From Nothopassalora personata (taxonomy: Eukaryota > Ascomycota > Dothideomycetes > Mycosphaerellales > Mycosphaerellaceae), in contig CM066293.1 of assembly GCA_033816765.1 (NCBI GenBank), positions 3,038,001 to 3,102,000 on the forward strand: 64,000 nt of DNA, read 5' to 3'. Shown here one piece after another: positions 10,481 through 21,203 of this stretch; the stretch's first letter is position 1, and each line of letters begins with the position of its first letter. The notes under the pieces were generated by a model, which saw nothing but the letters and a program-made list of their open reading frames with translations, was not told the origin of the DNA and did no database searches. A program made the translations under genes and the position numbers.

Positions 10481-11258
10481 ATGCACGAAGCTGTCAGTAC
10501 ACTATGACTAGTGGGCGGTGGGCTGATGGTGCTCTGCTGACTGTGAGTGATGGACGAGCTCAGGTCGGTAGGGGTAGGAGGGTACTGAGGGTATGCTTGA
10601 GGTGTGCTGTCGACTGTTCGGGAACAGCGACCAGAGCTGGAGGCTGGAGGCTGAAAGTCGAAAGCTTGAGGTTCAAGGCTGCCTGCCGGCTGGTCGATAC
10701 TGGATGCTGATACTCGAGTCTCGACAGTGGAGGATGAAAGACCAAGTTGGTACGAGTCGGCCGCTCAAGAGATATCTCCTTCAGCCAGCGAAGCACCACT
10801 CCAGCAAACACATTGAGCGAATCATGTGGATAGCGACGAGCATTGGAGTTGATCATGGGATATTGGTAACGTGCCCCCGATCGCGAGCCTGTATGTGCTG
10901 GCGCATACGTCCGGCTGTGCCACGAGAGCAAGGGTGAAGATGCTGTACTCCAGTGATCGTTACGAAAGCTGGAGCAGGACGCAAATAGTGGAAGACTGGT
11001 GACTTGTGTGTTGTCTAATAGCCGTTGTCTCATGGAGTATTGGAGTGGTTTTCGTTCCAGTCCGGGAGACGATCAGTCATTCGGTCACGAGGGCTCACTG
11101 AGGCTGCTGGCCCACACATCAGCACTTGTGCCTGAAAATGTCACTTACCAACCAACGAGAGGAGCGCAATGCGCTGGAATGCAGCGATCATATCATGCGA
11201 AGTCATGCTGACCTCCATTTCCCTACGGGTATCGTACTGTAACACCTATCATACACAG
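10481..11258. other. Intergenic region, no gene seen
   Basis: About 780 bases between the head of the hypothetical gene and the tail of CFT2. Only short overlapping frames without recognisable domains are present. It probably holds the promoter of the minus-strand gene starting at 10480 and the 3' end of CFT2. Confidence 0.5.
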
Positions 11259-14153
11259 CTAAGCCACGACCGCCAAGCCCTGGTATATCAGTTTCTTGAC
11301 AGCGTAGAAAGTTCCCTCCATCTCCCGTGTCCGATATGTCGGCTGACTGAGTCCACCGGCTCCAGCTTCGATCTCGATCTTGCCACTTGCATCTTTCCTG
11401 ACCAGGACGGTGCTATCGACCAGCAGCGTGCCTTGGCCTCTGAACTCCGCGACGTGGCCCGATTCGACCAGCATGCGCCTGAACTCCGCGATTCGCAAGT
11501 CGCCGACGTGGACGGGTTGCGCGACACGCTGAACAGAAGTGCCTGCTGAGGATTTGACGAGATCGAGAACGGGAATGACCGGGGCAGTGTCGTCCTTCAT
11601 GGTAACGTCCTCCTGGTCTTCACCCTTGATGGGCGTGAGCTTCTTTTTGACGTTCTCATCCTCGGCATCTTCTGCTCCTTCGACGCGCTCCACAATGAGA
11701 CTGCCGGTGAGTGTGACGATGCCCAAGCCTTTGACATTCTGCCACGTCAGCTTCTTGACCAGTTGTCGACTCAGCTTGAGCGTCCATGCGTTGGTGTCGA
11801 CGCTGGCATCCACCATCTCTCCGCTGATAGGTGCGAAAACTTCTGATGCCGATTCGCCGGCTTCACTGATCAGAGATTGCCTGCACCAGTCTGCTAGCAC
11901 TTGGGTTTCCGAAACGTCTCCAGATATCAAGATTAGCTTCCGAGGCCGAACACGAGGGATGATGTTCTGCAGATCTCGTTTCTCGTGCATTCCCGTGAAG
12001 TCAATATGACCTATCCGGATGTGCAAGCTGGTGGTCTGGTTGCTGAACACGACCTTCTTTGGCTCATCGGAATCGCCTTCATCAGGCTCATAGTCGCTTT
12101 CGCTGTCGTCCTCATCTTCGGGTGCGCCATTGACGGTGTTTTGGCCCGCGCCGGACTCGCCCGTCGCTTTGGCTATTATCGCATCGATGTCGTCCGGCTG
12201 GGTTTTCTGCTTCTTGTTCTGCTCCTGTTTGCGGCCCCTCTTTCCTCTTCCTGCTGCCGCCTTTGTATCAGCGACATCATTCCACTTCCTCTTCTGGCCC
12301 AGCTCTGAGACCTCAGGTTTCAGACCGTCTCGCATGTCATCATTCCCCGTGTCGTCACGTTCTTCCGCACGAAGGTAATCTTCCGGCTTGATCAAATCGC
12401 CGAACTCGTCATCTTTGATCCGGTGACTGACGAAAGGAAACATCTTCTCTCGACCACGTTTATGCCGCACGTCGTAGTCGTGGACGTTCTTGCTTCTTAG
12501 TAGCACGTTGATGCCCAGCTCTGCTTCAGAAACACCTGCTTTCCGCTTGTTGCCTTGATTGATCTGCGCAGTCAAGTTCAAAGCTCGTCCTTGGCGATCT
12601 GGATCTTCCTCTTCATCTTCCTCGTCTGAAGACTCCTCGGCTTCCTCCTGCGCAATCTCTGTTGTGGCAGTTTCATTCGCCGTGTTGTCACCCTGAAGGC
12701 TGCTGTGGAGCTGACGCTGCCTTGCTTGATATTGATGGTATAGAGTGTTGTCGTCCTCGCCGAGTGCAGAAGCTGTGGGCTCTCGGAAGATTAGCGAGTG
12801 CCCATCCGCACTGACGACCTTTGCGACACCACTTTTCGAGGGCTGATCTGCTCTGTCGCGATACAGATCAGCCAATTGCTTGGCAATGCTGGGAGTAGTG
12901 GTCTTGTTGCTGGTGATGTTTTCAGTCAAGATGACGAGGTTGCGAGCATCACCAGCTAGCGCCTTCAAGGCGTGCTGGGAGAGTCCCCATTCTAATGAAG
13001 CGTCGCTCGCCAAGATGATGCAAGAATCCTGCCGCTGTAGGACCTTGTCCAACTGACGCCTTCGTTCGATCTGCTTCACAAACTTCCAATCGAGCAGATT
13101 CGGCACCTTCTTGTCATCACCACCTTGACCCATGGCTGCCTCTGCATCACGAATGATAGCGTCGTCCATCCACTCCAGCATACCGTGTAGTTGGCGCATC
13201 GTGCTGGTGCTCGACTTGCTGGCCATGAAGATCCTGGCATGGCGATATGTGTCGGCATGAGGGCCGGCAATATTCTCCCGCCATGCGTGGTTCAGGATGA
13301 AGGCCAGCTCCAGCACTCTCGCAGACGAGTCGGTGGGGATCAGGACCTTTCCTCCTTGCGCGACCGTCTCTCTGATCAGGCTGATCAAGAGCTCATCTCT
13401 CTTCTTGCGTGGTAAAGTGTCCCCCTTTTGCACACCCTTGCAACTACACAGCAGAGCCGTCGGTCGTCGCAAAGGTTCGACGATCTCACTCGACGACCCC
13501 AGCCACGCCGCGCCCGAAAACAAATTCTCGCGGCCTTGATTCCAATCTGCGGCGTAAACGATGCTCTCCAAGCCATGTTGTATGTGCCATATCGTTCCAC
13601 CTGGCGTATGTCCTGCGCTATATGCTGTGATGATCAAGTTGCCCAAGCCTGGTCCACTCGCCACACCACTCGGCTGATGTGGTTGACTGTACTTCAGCGG
13701 ATTGATGGCGTTGAAGTATGCTGCGATTTCGTCCGGTGTAGGGTGTTGGTACAGAAGGTTCGGCGTGGTGTTTGGGTCAAGGGCGATGGGAGAAGACGAG
13801 ATGGCTGATGCCGGGATGATGGATGCCGTGAGAGGTGCGGAATGGTAGAGATCGGCGAGCAGCGTTCGTCCCAGGTTGACGACGGGCGTGGTGGCATAGA
13901 CGGGGATTCTGCTGAAGCCGGGGATATGTTTGCGGCAGTGCGCGTATGCACCAATGTGGTCGAGAGTTGGGTGTGTGAGGAGGATGATTGATATGGTCGA
14001 GACATGCTGCTCTATCGCGTGGAGCTTCTCTGCGTCGAACTTCTCGTCCCAACCCACGTCGACCAATATCTTCACTCCTCCATCGAGCTCGAGGAGCGAT
14101 TGGGATGCGGGCGAGTCCGACTGTGCGCCCAGCAGCGGCGTGAAGTGGAACAT
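11259..14153 (-). CDS. CFT2: Cleavage and polyadenylation specificity factor subunit 2 (Cft2/Ydh1, CPSF100)
   Basis: Single-exon protein of 964 residues, start MFHFTPLLGA, a very typical Cft2 N-terminus. Residues 1-230 form a metallo-beta-lactamase fold (LLTHPTLDHIGAY, SAGHTPGGTIW) in which the full set of metal ligands is not kept, as is usual for this non-catalytic partner of Ysh1/CPSF73. A beta-CASP domain follows (about 240-420). A long acidic, low-complexity insert lies near 480-690 (EEAEESSDEEDEEEDP and later acidic runs). The C-terminal domain (about 690-964) ends VKKLIYQGLAVVA. Cft2 works in the nucleus in the CPF/CPSF complex that cuts pre-mRNA 3' ends. It is transcribed away from RNA15, another factor of the same process. 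Confidence 0.93.
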   Translation of the reverse strand: MFHFTPLLGAQSDSPASQSLLELDGGVKILVDVGWDEKFDAEKLHAIEQHVSTISIILLTHPTLDHIGAYAHCRKHIPGFSRIPVYATTPVVNLGRTLLADLYHSAPLTASIIPASAISSSPIALDPNTTPNLLYQHPTPDEIAAYFNAINPLKYSQPHQPSGVASGPGLGNLIITAYSAGHTPGGTIWHIQHGLESIVYAADWNQGRENLFSGAAWLGSSSEIVEPLRRPTALLCSCKGVQKGDTLPRKKRDELLISLIRETVAQGGKVLIPTDSSARVLELAFILNHAWRENIAGPHADTYRHARIFMASKSSTSTMRQLHGMLEWMDDAIIRDAEAAMGQGGDDKKVPNLLDWKFVKQIERRRQLDKVLQRQDSCIILASDASLEWGLSQHALKALAGDARNLVILTENITSNKTTTPSIAKQLADLYRDRADQPSKSGVAKVVSADGHSLIFREPTASALGEDDNTLYHQYQARQRQLHSSLQGDNTANETATTEIAQEEAEESSDEEDEEEDPDRQGRALNLTAQINQGNKRKAGVSEAELGINVLLRSKNVHDYDVRHKRGREKMFPFVSHRIKDDEFGDLIKPEDYLRAEERDDTGNDDMRDGLKPEVSELGQKRKWNDVADTKAAAGRGKRGRKQEQNKKQKTQPDDIDAIIAKATGESGAGQNTVNGAPEDEDDSESDYEPDEGDSDEPKKVVFSNQTTSLHIRIGHIDFTGMHEKRDLQNIIPRVRPRKLILISGDVSETQVLADWCRQSLISEAGESASEVFAPISGEMVDASVDTNAWTLKLSRQLVKKLTWQNVKGLGIVTLTGSLIVERVEGAEDAEDENVKKKLTPIKGEDQEDVTMKDDTAPVIPVLDLVKSSAGTSVQRVAQPVHVGDLRIAEFRRMLVESGHVAEFRGQGTLLVDSTVLVRKDASGKIEIEAGAGGLSQPTYRTREMEGTFYAVKKLIYQGLAVVA

Positions 14154-14551
14154 GTTGTCGCTATCGTACTATCATGGCAGCCCGAGCGGTGTATGTCACC
14201 ACCCATTTCACTTGTCATGTGAATGTGACTTGTTCTGGTGAATGTCAGTCAACTGGTAGCGCTCAACTGCGGGAGTGTCCGTTCGTGCTGCATCTTCGCG
14301 CGTCGGTGTTGACAGGGATCGTCACCTTTTCAATCTGTAGTTACGGCACGCTCCAACGAACAAAGAGCACGCGACATTCCACACTACAACGTCGACGACG
14401 ACGACGACGACGACCACGACGACGACGACGACCACCACCACCACCACCACCACCACCACCACAACCACCACCACCACCACAACCACCACAACCACCACCA
14501 CCACCACCACAACCACCACCGCAGATCTCCACAGCGCATCAGTACAACAAC
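14154..14551. promoter_or_regulatory. Shared divergent promoter region of CFT2 and RNA15
   Basis: 398 bases separate the two start codons, which point away from each other, so the promoters of both genes must lie here or overlap the 5' ends. The RNA15-proximal third is a trinucleotide repeat. I see no clear TATA box. Confidence 0.6.
14393..14520 (+). repeat. (GAC)n/(CAC)n trinucleotide microsatellite in the RNA15 leader
   Basis: About 128 bases of imperfect GAC, then CAC/CAA triplets. The stretch is open in the RNA15 frame and would encode Arg then Pro/Gln runs if translation began at the upstream in-frame ATG 14174. It more likely lies in the 5' untranslated leader. Confidence 0.85.
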
Positions 14552-15680
14552 ATGGCGAACCGCGAGAAGGGAGGCCGCGTGGTCTTCATCGGCAACATCC
14601 CATACGGAGTCAGTGAAGAGATGATTATGGAGATCTTCTCGTCGTGCGGCAAGGTCATGAACTTCAGACTGGTATACGACAAGGAGACCGGGCAGCCGAA
14701 GGGCTTTGGCTTCTTGGAGTACTCCGACACCGACAGCGCGCAGTCGGCCATACGGAACCTCAACGAGTACGAGCTGAATGGGCGGACGCTGCGGGTGGAC
14801 TTTAGCAACGACAATCGCGCGACCAAGGGCGGAGACAACACCAACAGCAATAACAACACCAACGCCGCCAACAGCAACCGCGCACCGCCGCCCGCACACT
14901 TCGATGCTGCCCTGCCCGCTGCGAACCCAAATGCACTACCACAGCTCCCACCGGGCGTCCAGCTTCCACCGGGCGTGACGGCATTCGATGCGATCAGTAG
15001 GGTAAGCAAGACATCACACCAGAGCGTGGGGAGTGAGAGGGACAGCACAGAATCATGCATGGCGGAAGACGAGAACAGAACGCTGACATACACTCTGGTA
15101 GACTATCGCACAAACATCGACCCCCGACCTCCTCGACTTCATCAGCCAGCTCAAGGGAATCTGTGCTAGCAACCCGAAACAAGCCACCCAGCTGCTGGGA
15201 GAATCGCCTCAGCTGGGCTACGCCGTCTTCCAGGCCATGCTCCTGCTCAACCTCGTCGACGCCAACATCGTGCAATCTCTCGTCGCACATCAAGCCCCCG
15301 CACCACCAGCACCGCCTGCGCCCGTCCCAGCACCGCCGGTTCCACACCAACTTCCGCAGCCTCCACCAGGATATCCCCCTCAACAGCCTCCTGGCTACCC
15401 ACCACAACTTCCCGCCGGCTACCCTCCACAACCGCCTGCAGGCTACCCTCCGCAGCCATCGCATTTCTCCAATCCGCCGTACGCGCCAACACCACCAGTA
15501 CAACAACAAACGTACCAACCGCCGCCGCAACAACAAGCGCCCCCTCCTGCCGCGGAACCCAACCAAGCTGCACTGTACCAGCAGGTGCTTGGCTTGACCC
15601 GCGACCAGATCTATGCATTGCCCGAGCAGGCACGAGCTCAGATCATCGCCATCCGGCAGCAGCTTGGCGCACCAGTATAG
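14552..15680 (+). CDS. RNA15: Cleavage stimulation factor 64-kDa-like RNA-binding protein (Rna15/CstF-64)
   Basis: Two exons, 14552-15001 and 15102-15680, giving 342 residues. The intron is GTAAGC...CTGGTAG with a CGCTGAC branch site, phase 0. Residues 8-85 are an RRM with RNP2 VFIGNIP and RNP1 KGFGFLEY. After the intron comes the hinge that binds CstF-77/Rna14 (LLDFISQLK ... GYAVFQAMLLLNLVD). A proline-rich segment with GYPPQ repeats follows. The end is a C-terminal helix bundle (LGLTRDQIYALP...IIAIRQQLG) like the domain that contacts Pcf11. The protein recognises the U/GU-rich element next to the cleavage site in CF IA. ATG 14552 begins the canonical RRM leader, so I prefer it over in-frame ATG 14174. 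Confidence 0.93.
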
Positions 15681-18245
15681 ATTGTTGAGGGGATCGTTTG
15701 GGAAGGCATCTGGATGTGGACAAGACGTGCGGGTAAGCGAGGTGTTGCGGCGTTCAAGAAAAGCACTATACTGGGAAGTTATGGGCGTAAAAGTATGTAC
15801 CACTATTCAGCTTGCAATGCATAGCATAACGTCCTCACCATCATTCTAGGGTGCAATTCTGAATTAACGTACAGTACGGCCCTGTCTGTTTGAATTCTGT
15901 TTTTGGGGCTAATTTGCAGGAACTTCTTCAAAAGGTGGAATGTGCCGCGAGCCCATTCATTCCTCTTTAGATATAGGTCCGATGGAGTAGGAGGAGGAGG
16001 AGAAGGACGTACGGCTGATGTCGTGATACATCTTGGCGTAATTACGTCGAGACAGGCTCTTTGACATTCTTTTTCCGTCGCTCGGGCTCACGATGTACGG
16101 CGAAGGCTTGGTTCTTCGTGAGTGTGGCTGGGAGCGGATGCCCGTGCTTGATATGGGTATGTTGCTTGATGGCGATAGTGTGTCAGGATCGTAACTCTAG
16201 AGGTCCAATCAGGCTGCTGAGATCTTACAACTGTGATAGCAGTGAGCATGCTGTATAGTGATTACATCTTGTAATGCCGCACAGAAGTGAGAATTGGCCT
16301 GGCTCGTGTTTGGACGCGAAGCTTAAAGGGTGGTTCGTGGTGAATTGCTCGGACGTGATGACTATCTGACTACAGCGGTGAAGCGATGGTCGTTCAGTTC
16401 GTCTTAGAAGTGAGAGAGGGCTTCTGCATAGAACACTGTGTCGGTCGTGAAAAAGATCTGACGGTCTCCATGTTCAAAGCTTTGCAACGACATGATGTCT
16501 CGCAACCGAGCCACTACTGAAGACAATATCTGTCGACTGTGCGGAGCCGCGTTTCTCGTCCCGTCGATTCTGCTGCTATATCTAGCGGCCTGTGAGACGA
16601 GATCAAGAGCGCAGATTCCCGCGCTACTTCTCTCGAGCCTTGACGTTGTCTTTGGCGCTTTACTGGTCTGGCTTTCGTTCTGCACTGTCTCCCAGGATCT
16701 GATGGAGCGTGGTATGTCCTAAGCAATTAGCCTTTCAATCACAAGTGACATCTGCTAACTTCTTGCCCTAGGCAAGTTGTGTCCAAGGTCGCGGCCAGGC
16801 TTCATGTCATCGCAGAAGAAGTTGAAATGGAAGGGAACGAGGGCCGGAGCGCGAGCCGGACACATAAACAGGCGATCTATGCAGTGAGAGGGCTCTAAAG
16901 GTTGCTGGGCCTCCGAGATCGACTCAATATATCTCATCACCACATCGAGTGCCTTGTTGGTCGACCTCTGCTAAGCGGAAGAACAAAAGCTCCAGTGTGC
17001 CGACCGATCGACTTTAGACTTGGGAGCACGGCTTTACATGGGACGAGGAACCTAATGATTTGTCAATGTCCTATCTCCCAGATCGAAGGATCAGTCATGA
17101 GGCTTTCTGTAAATCTTCGAAACGACCGAGTCTGGCGCTTGCTATGGCACAAGCCCTGCATGATGCTGCTGAACACGAGATGGACCAGGACTACCGAGCA
17201 CAAGATCTGTCGACTGTGCAGCATCGCTTTGCTCCGGCCGTGACTACTGATCCTGTTTCTCTGAAGGTGGTCTTGCGGCCTTGGGCATCGTCTCCAGTAC
17301 GTCCTCGCATGGCTGTCATCTTGCCGCAGCTCTCCAAGTATGGCAGGTCGCTCCAAGGAGTGGTATCGACGCAGTCGAGCCTTGCTTGGTCCACGATCTC
17401 AGCCAGGTGTCCTGCACTCGGGCAAGAAGCGGAAACGGCATAGGTCTAGGGCGTAGTCCAGAGCAACTCACGCACATGGATGCTCCATCAGCTAGCGATG
17501 GACAGGATCCCAGGCCATCTGCTATACAGCGAGGCTCGTTGTCAAAACTGTGACATTTGACATATGGAAGGCTTAGCCATTCGTCTTCCAGCGTTCGGCC
17601 ACTGAACCGTCTTTCTTTGGCCCAGAGAGTCTGTATACTAATGCGAGAAGGGTCAGTGCAGCGATCAGGCTTAGTCGAAGAGATGCGATGCATGTTGTTG
17701 ATGTGCTGAACCGAATTCATGTTGGCAAAAGAAGGAAGAGGAAACGCGGACCAGAGTCCGCGGGCCATGTGGCAAAAGCGACCTCACGTCTTGTCTTCTT
17801 GGTCTCTTTTAATCCGCACAGATCCATCAAGGATCGTATTGTCGTTGCTGCTACGGCCTGGAGACATACTTCATGCTTGTGATCGGCATCGAGCGAAGGG
17901 GATGCGTACGTCGTCAGGTCCAACTTTTCGTGCCATACCGATTGTGGAAAAGGACGAGAATGCTGGCGAAGAAAGATCAAAGTCCTGGACAACGAACAAA
18001 AATGGTACGGTCCATCGACAAAAGCTACCTATCGCTGGTGGCTGACCGTATGCAACATGACTTGCGACATTAGCCATGGTCAGCGAAAAGAGCTGCCGTA
18101 TAGTCGGGTTAATCTTCGGAGCTTCGCAGGAGGAACGGCGGCATTTTTCGTCTCAGCACTTGAGCTGTGCAATGATTGTGACTCCTGCTACCAGGTGCTG
18201 GCCCTGAAGTCTCTGTTGCTCTACAAAAATTCTGTACTGCCAAAA
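15681..18245. other. Gene-poor region with a weak degenerate duplication
   Basis: About 2.5 kb with only short frames. Two segments, near 16490-16620 and 17155-17280, share a stretch around ATCTGTCGACTGTGC and look like diverged copies, each with broken frames. They could be remains of an old gene duplication. I see no intact domain, tRNA or transposon ends here. Confidence 0.4.
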
Positions 18246-19205
18246 ATGACCTCTAACCACGATGGCAGGCCATATACTTTGCAAAGTATTCCTGGGAAGG
18301 GCAAAGGACTGATCGCGAACCGAAGAATAGCGCCTGGAGAGATGATCGTTAATGAACCTGCTCTCTTCACCACGGAGAGCCTGCAGAATGCTGAGACTAT
18401 CGAGAAAGATTTGGGCGCCATAGTCAAAGCATTACCCAAGGAAGGCCAACGAGCTTTCCTGTCTTTGCACAACAACTTCCCAGGCTCAAGTCCATTCAGC
18501 AACATCATCAGATCGAATGGGTATCCTTTAGGTCCCAGCAGCGACATTGGTGGCATCTTTACGGAGACAGCACGGATCAACCACTCTTGTCGACCAAATG
18601 CGCAACAAGCTTGGAACGACAAGCTTCGCCGGATGATGGTGCATGCGGTGCGAGAGATCTCGGAAGACGAGGAGCTTACCCTGAGCTATATTGTCGGTGG
18701 TCCTTCGCAGGAACGCAAGAGTAACCTCAAGAACTTTTTCAGTTTCGATTGTAACTGTGAGCTTTGTGATCTACCGGAGGCCGAGCTGGCCAGGAGCGAC
18801 GAGCGACTGCGAAAAGCGCAGCAGCTGGACGAAGCTATTGGCGATGCAAAGGTTGTTCGGCAAACCCCGGAACGTGCACTTGAAGACTGCTATGCTCTGT
18901 TGCAGATATACCAGATTGAGCGGATTTCCGACCTACGTCTACCGCGCCTTTACTACGATGCTTTCCAAATATGTGCCATGCACGGGGACCGGGCTCGCGC
19001 TAGTGTATTTGCAAGACGTGCTCGAGAGACCAGGATCATCTGCGAGGGCGCAGAAAGTACGGAAGCAGAAAGGTTGCATCTCTTGGCCCAAGATCCGACC
19101 AAGTATGAGAACGCTGGCGTCACATCGAAATGGAAGTCGAAGATTACCGACGTCCCGGATGAGACAGATGCTTTTGAGGGCTGGCTCTGGAGGCAGAGAG
19201 CATGA
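18246..19205 (+). CDS. SET-domain protein (putative protein lysine methyltransferase, SMYD/Set5-like without MYND finger)
   Basis: Single-exon protein of 319 residues. The SET domain runs from about residue 10 to 165: IPGKGKGLIANR near the start, the RINHSCRPNA motif near residue 111 and the ELTLSYI block near 140, all needed for S-adenosylmethionine binding and catalysis. A post-SET cysteine group (CNCELC) follows near 168. No MYND zinc finger interrupts the SET domain. The remaining 120 residues are helical, TPR-like. The frame is open upstream to 18057, but the segment before 18246 lacks domain character. The substrate is unknown; fungal members of this type are poorly characterised. Confidence 0.85.
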   Translation: MTSNHDGRPYTLQSIPGKGKGLIANRRIAPGEMIVNEPALFTTESLQNAETIEKDLGAIVKALPKEGQRAFLSLHNNFPGSSPFSNIIRSNGYPLGPSSDIGGIFTETARINHSCRPNAQQAWNDKLRRMMVHAVREISEDEELTLSYIVGGPSQERKSNLKNFFSFDCNCELCDLPEAELARSDERLRKAQQLDEAIGDAKVVRQTPERALEDCYALLQIYQIERISDLRLPRLYYDAFQICAMHGDRARASVFARRARETRIICEGAESTEAERLHLLAQDPTKYENAGVTSKWKSKITDVPDETDAFEGWLWRQRA

Positions 19206-21203
19206 GTGCTTCTGTAATGCGGACACTAAGCTACATGTAGCTCCTTGTTACATCCCATCTTGTATCATACCGTGCGACCTCTCTTTATCGATACTTCTGC
19301 ACCACGACGATCATTGCCTGTACACCGAAGAGCCATAGCCCAGCCACGAATCGGCCGATTCACAAAGTGGAAGAAGAAAGCCAGCTTGCACTACTTTTCC
19401 TGCACAAGGCATTGTTGCTCAGCCATCGCTGAACGTGTTTGAGCATAGCGCGATATCTGAGCTGTGGCCTTTCCTGACTCGACCAGTCTTACACTTTCCC
19501 CGAGCCAGGTGCGCGTCTCTGTTGCTCTTTCGACTGATTGTCAGACGATAGACAGGACATATTGCTTCACTAGGTCTCCTGCCTTTCCCTCGAACGTGAC
19601 GGCGTAGGTCATCTGGGCTCGACAAGCGGTGATGTTGCATCTGCAGCCGCACCAAGTACATCTTGGCTCGCTTCTCTTTTGCGGTAGGTTCCGGGTGCAT
19701 GAAGAAGACGGCAACGCGGATGCATCGCCACTGTTACCTGTGGTTCGAGAGCTCGCTTTGCACGGAAAAGTTTCATGCCGCGATTGAGGACATGATCTCG
19801 CTACGATTTCATATGGCTACCAACTACAGGACCATCGTCGAATACTTCTGCAGCTCAAGCCATTGAGACGGCTCTGGGCGGCAATGCTCTTGGTATTCAC
19901 CGAATATGCGCATCGCTCCTTCGAAAGCCCGCAGGACATTCCTCACTCAATCATGCATCCCACGTGATGCAGCAGCTATGTTGTAGCGTTGATCTTATTA
20001 GATCATCCTGCTCGGAATCTGCATCTCATAACTTTTCGCTGTGACCACTAAGCTATTCATCCGTCCATTCCACTGGGTCCGGCGCCGAGCGGCGTGCGAG
20101 CTGGCTCACTGCGTTCAGAGATTATGTTTGAACCCGGAGCATATCGAGTGGAAGTTTGCATTGTGTATTCTCTCGGCAAGCCCGGAACACATGCAATGAG
20201 TTGCACCGAGCACACGACTTTCAGCTTACACAAAGTTACTCGTAGCACACAGTAGCAGGATATGCCCACAACCCCTTAAGCTGGTCCTCAATGATTCACT
20301 CACCCCACAGCATAATTCACTTCAGCATGCCCCTGTGCTGAGTCAAGCACGGATCGTTATCCAGTAGATTTACCTGGGATTCGAAAGGGACTCGTTGGAA
20401 TTGGTGCACCTTGCGCTTGGGGCTGCAGGATGAGTGAGTACTCATGGCGATCCTTGAACCCACGAAGCAATCGGCCCAACATTCTATCTGTGTGACCGGC
20501 GGGTGAACCGGCAACAATCTGCGTTCGCTGGGTGTGAATCCTCGCTCTGATGTGAACGCATCGTAGTAGAAGGTTACTCCAGCCTGGTTGTCGTCGTCTC
20601 TTTGATCCCGGAAGTAGAGGCTGGGGTGTATGTTGTAAATAGGGTTTTGACGAGTACAAGCTTCTAGATTGAAACGATAGGGTGGATCAGTAACCCTCAT
20701 GAATTGCACACAGAGTGAAACTATCGAGCTACAGAAACAGTGTAATATAGGGTGTGTGTGCCAAGTCCTGACTAATATCATCACTAGTCACCTGATTCAC
20801 AGCAGGGTACGCCGACCAGGTGGTGTCTTGCCGAGATATTCCCGAGGCACGAATCTTCTTCGTTCCTGCAGTCCGATCCGTCGGTCACCTCTACCGTTTC
20901 CAGCAGCGGATCCTTCGACAAAATGCATCAAGGAAGGGCTTCCCCAGCAGAACTGCCGCTGATAAGAAGAATGGCATGGATCCAGCAGCGACGTCATGTA
21001 AGGAGCTTCGCCGTCGGCCACGACCTTGTCTTACCCCACCATGATGATAGAGGTTAAGTACGGAGGAGGAGGAGCATGTCTCGTTTGCCTTGTCTTGTTG
21101 TTGACAAGAGAGACGCAATTGACGACTCGTTAATCTGAAAGGCAAAGAAGTGTTCATCCTATATCTGTCGAACCACCGAAAAGCATCGCCACCAACCACC
21201 ATA
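19206..21203. other. Intergenic region with one weak minus-strand frame
   Basis: About 2 kb without a confident gene. The only stretch with coding-like composition is the minus-strand frame at 20317-20781, listed separately. No repeat or RNA gene was recognised. Confidence 0.4.
20317..20781 (-). CDS. Possible hypothetical protein or exon
   Basis: An open frame from ATG 20781. The middle (from VTDPPYRFNL to GSRIAM) has a balanced, globular composition, while the first 28 residues look like leader or intron sequence. Potential splice donors near the end (GTAAAT after a CAG) suggest it may be one exon of a longer spliced gene. I recognise no family. It may equally be a chance frame. Confidence 0.3.
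   Translation of the reverse strand: MILVRTWHTHPILHCFCSSIVSLCVQFMRVTDPPYRFNLEACTRQNPIYNIHPSLYFRDQRDDDNQAGVTFYYDAFTSERGFTPSERRLLPVHPPVTQIECWADCFVGSRIAMSTHSSCSPKRKVHQFQRVPFESQVNLLDNDPCLTQHRGMLK

Noticed and set aside
14322..14519. Poly-Val and poly-Gly minus-strand frames
   Set aside because: Simple translation of the trinucleotide microsatellite.
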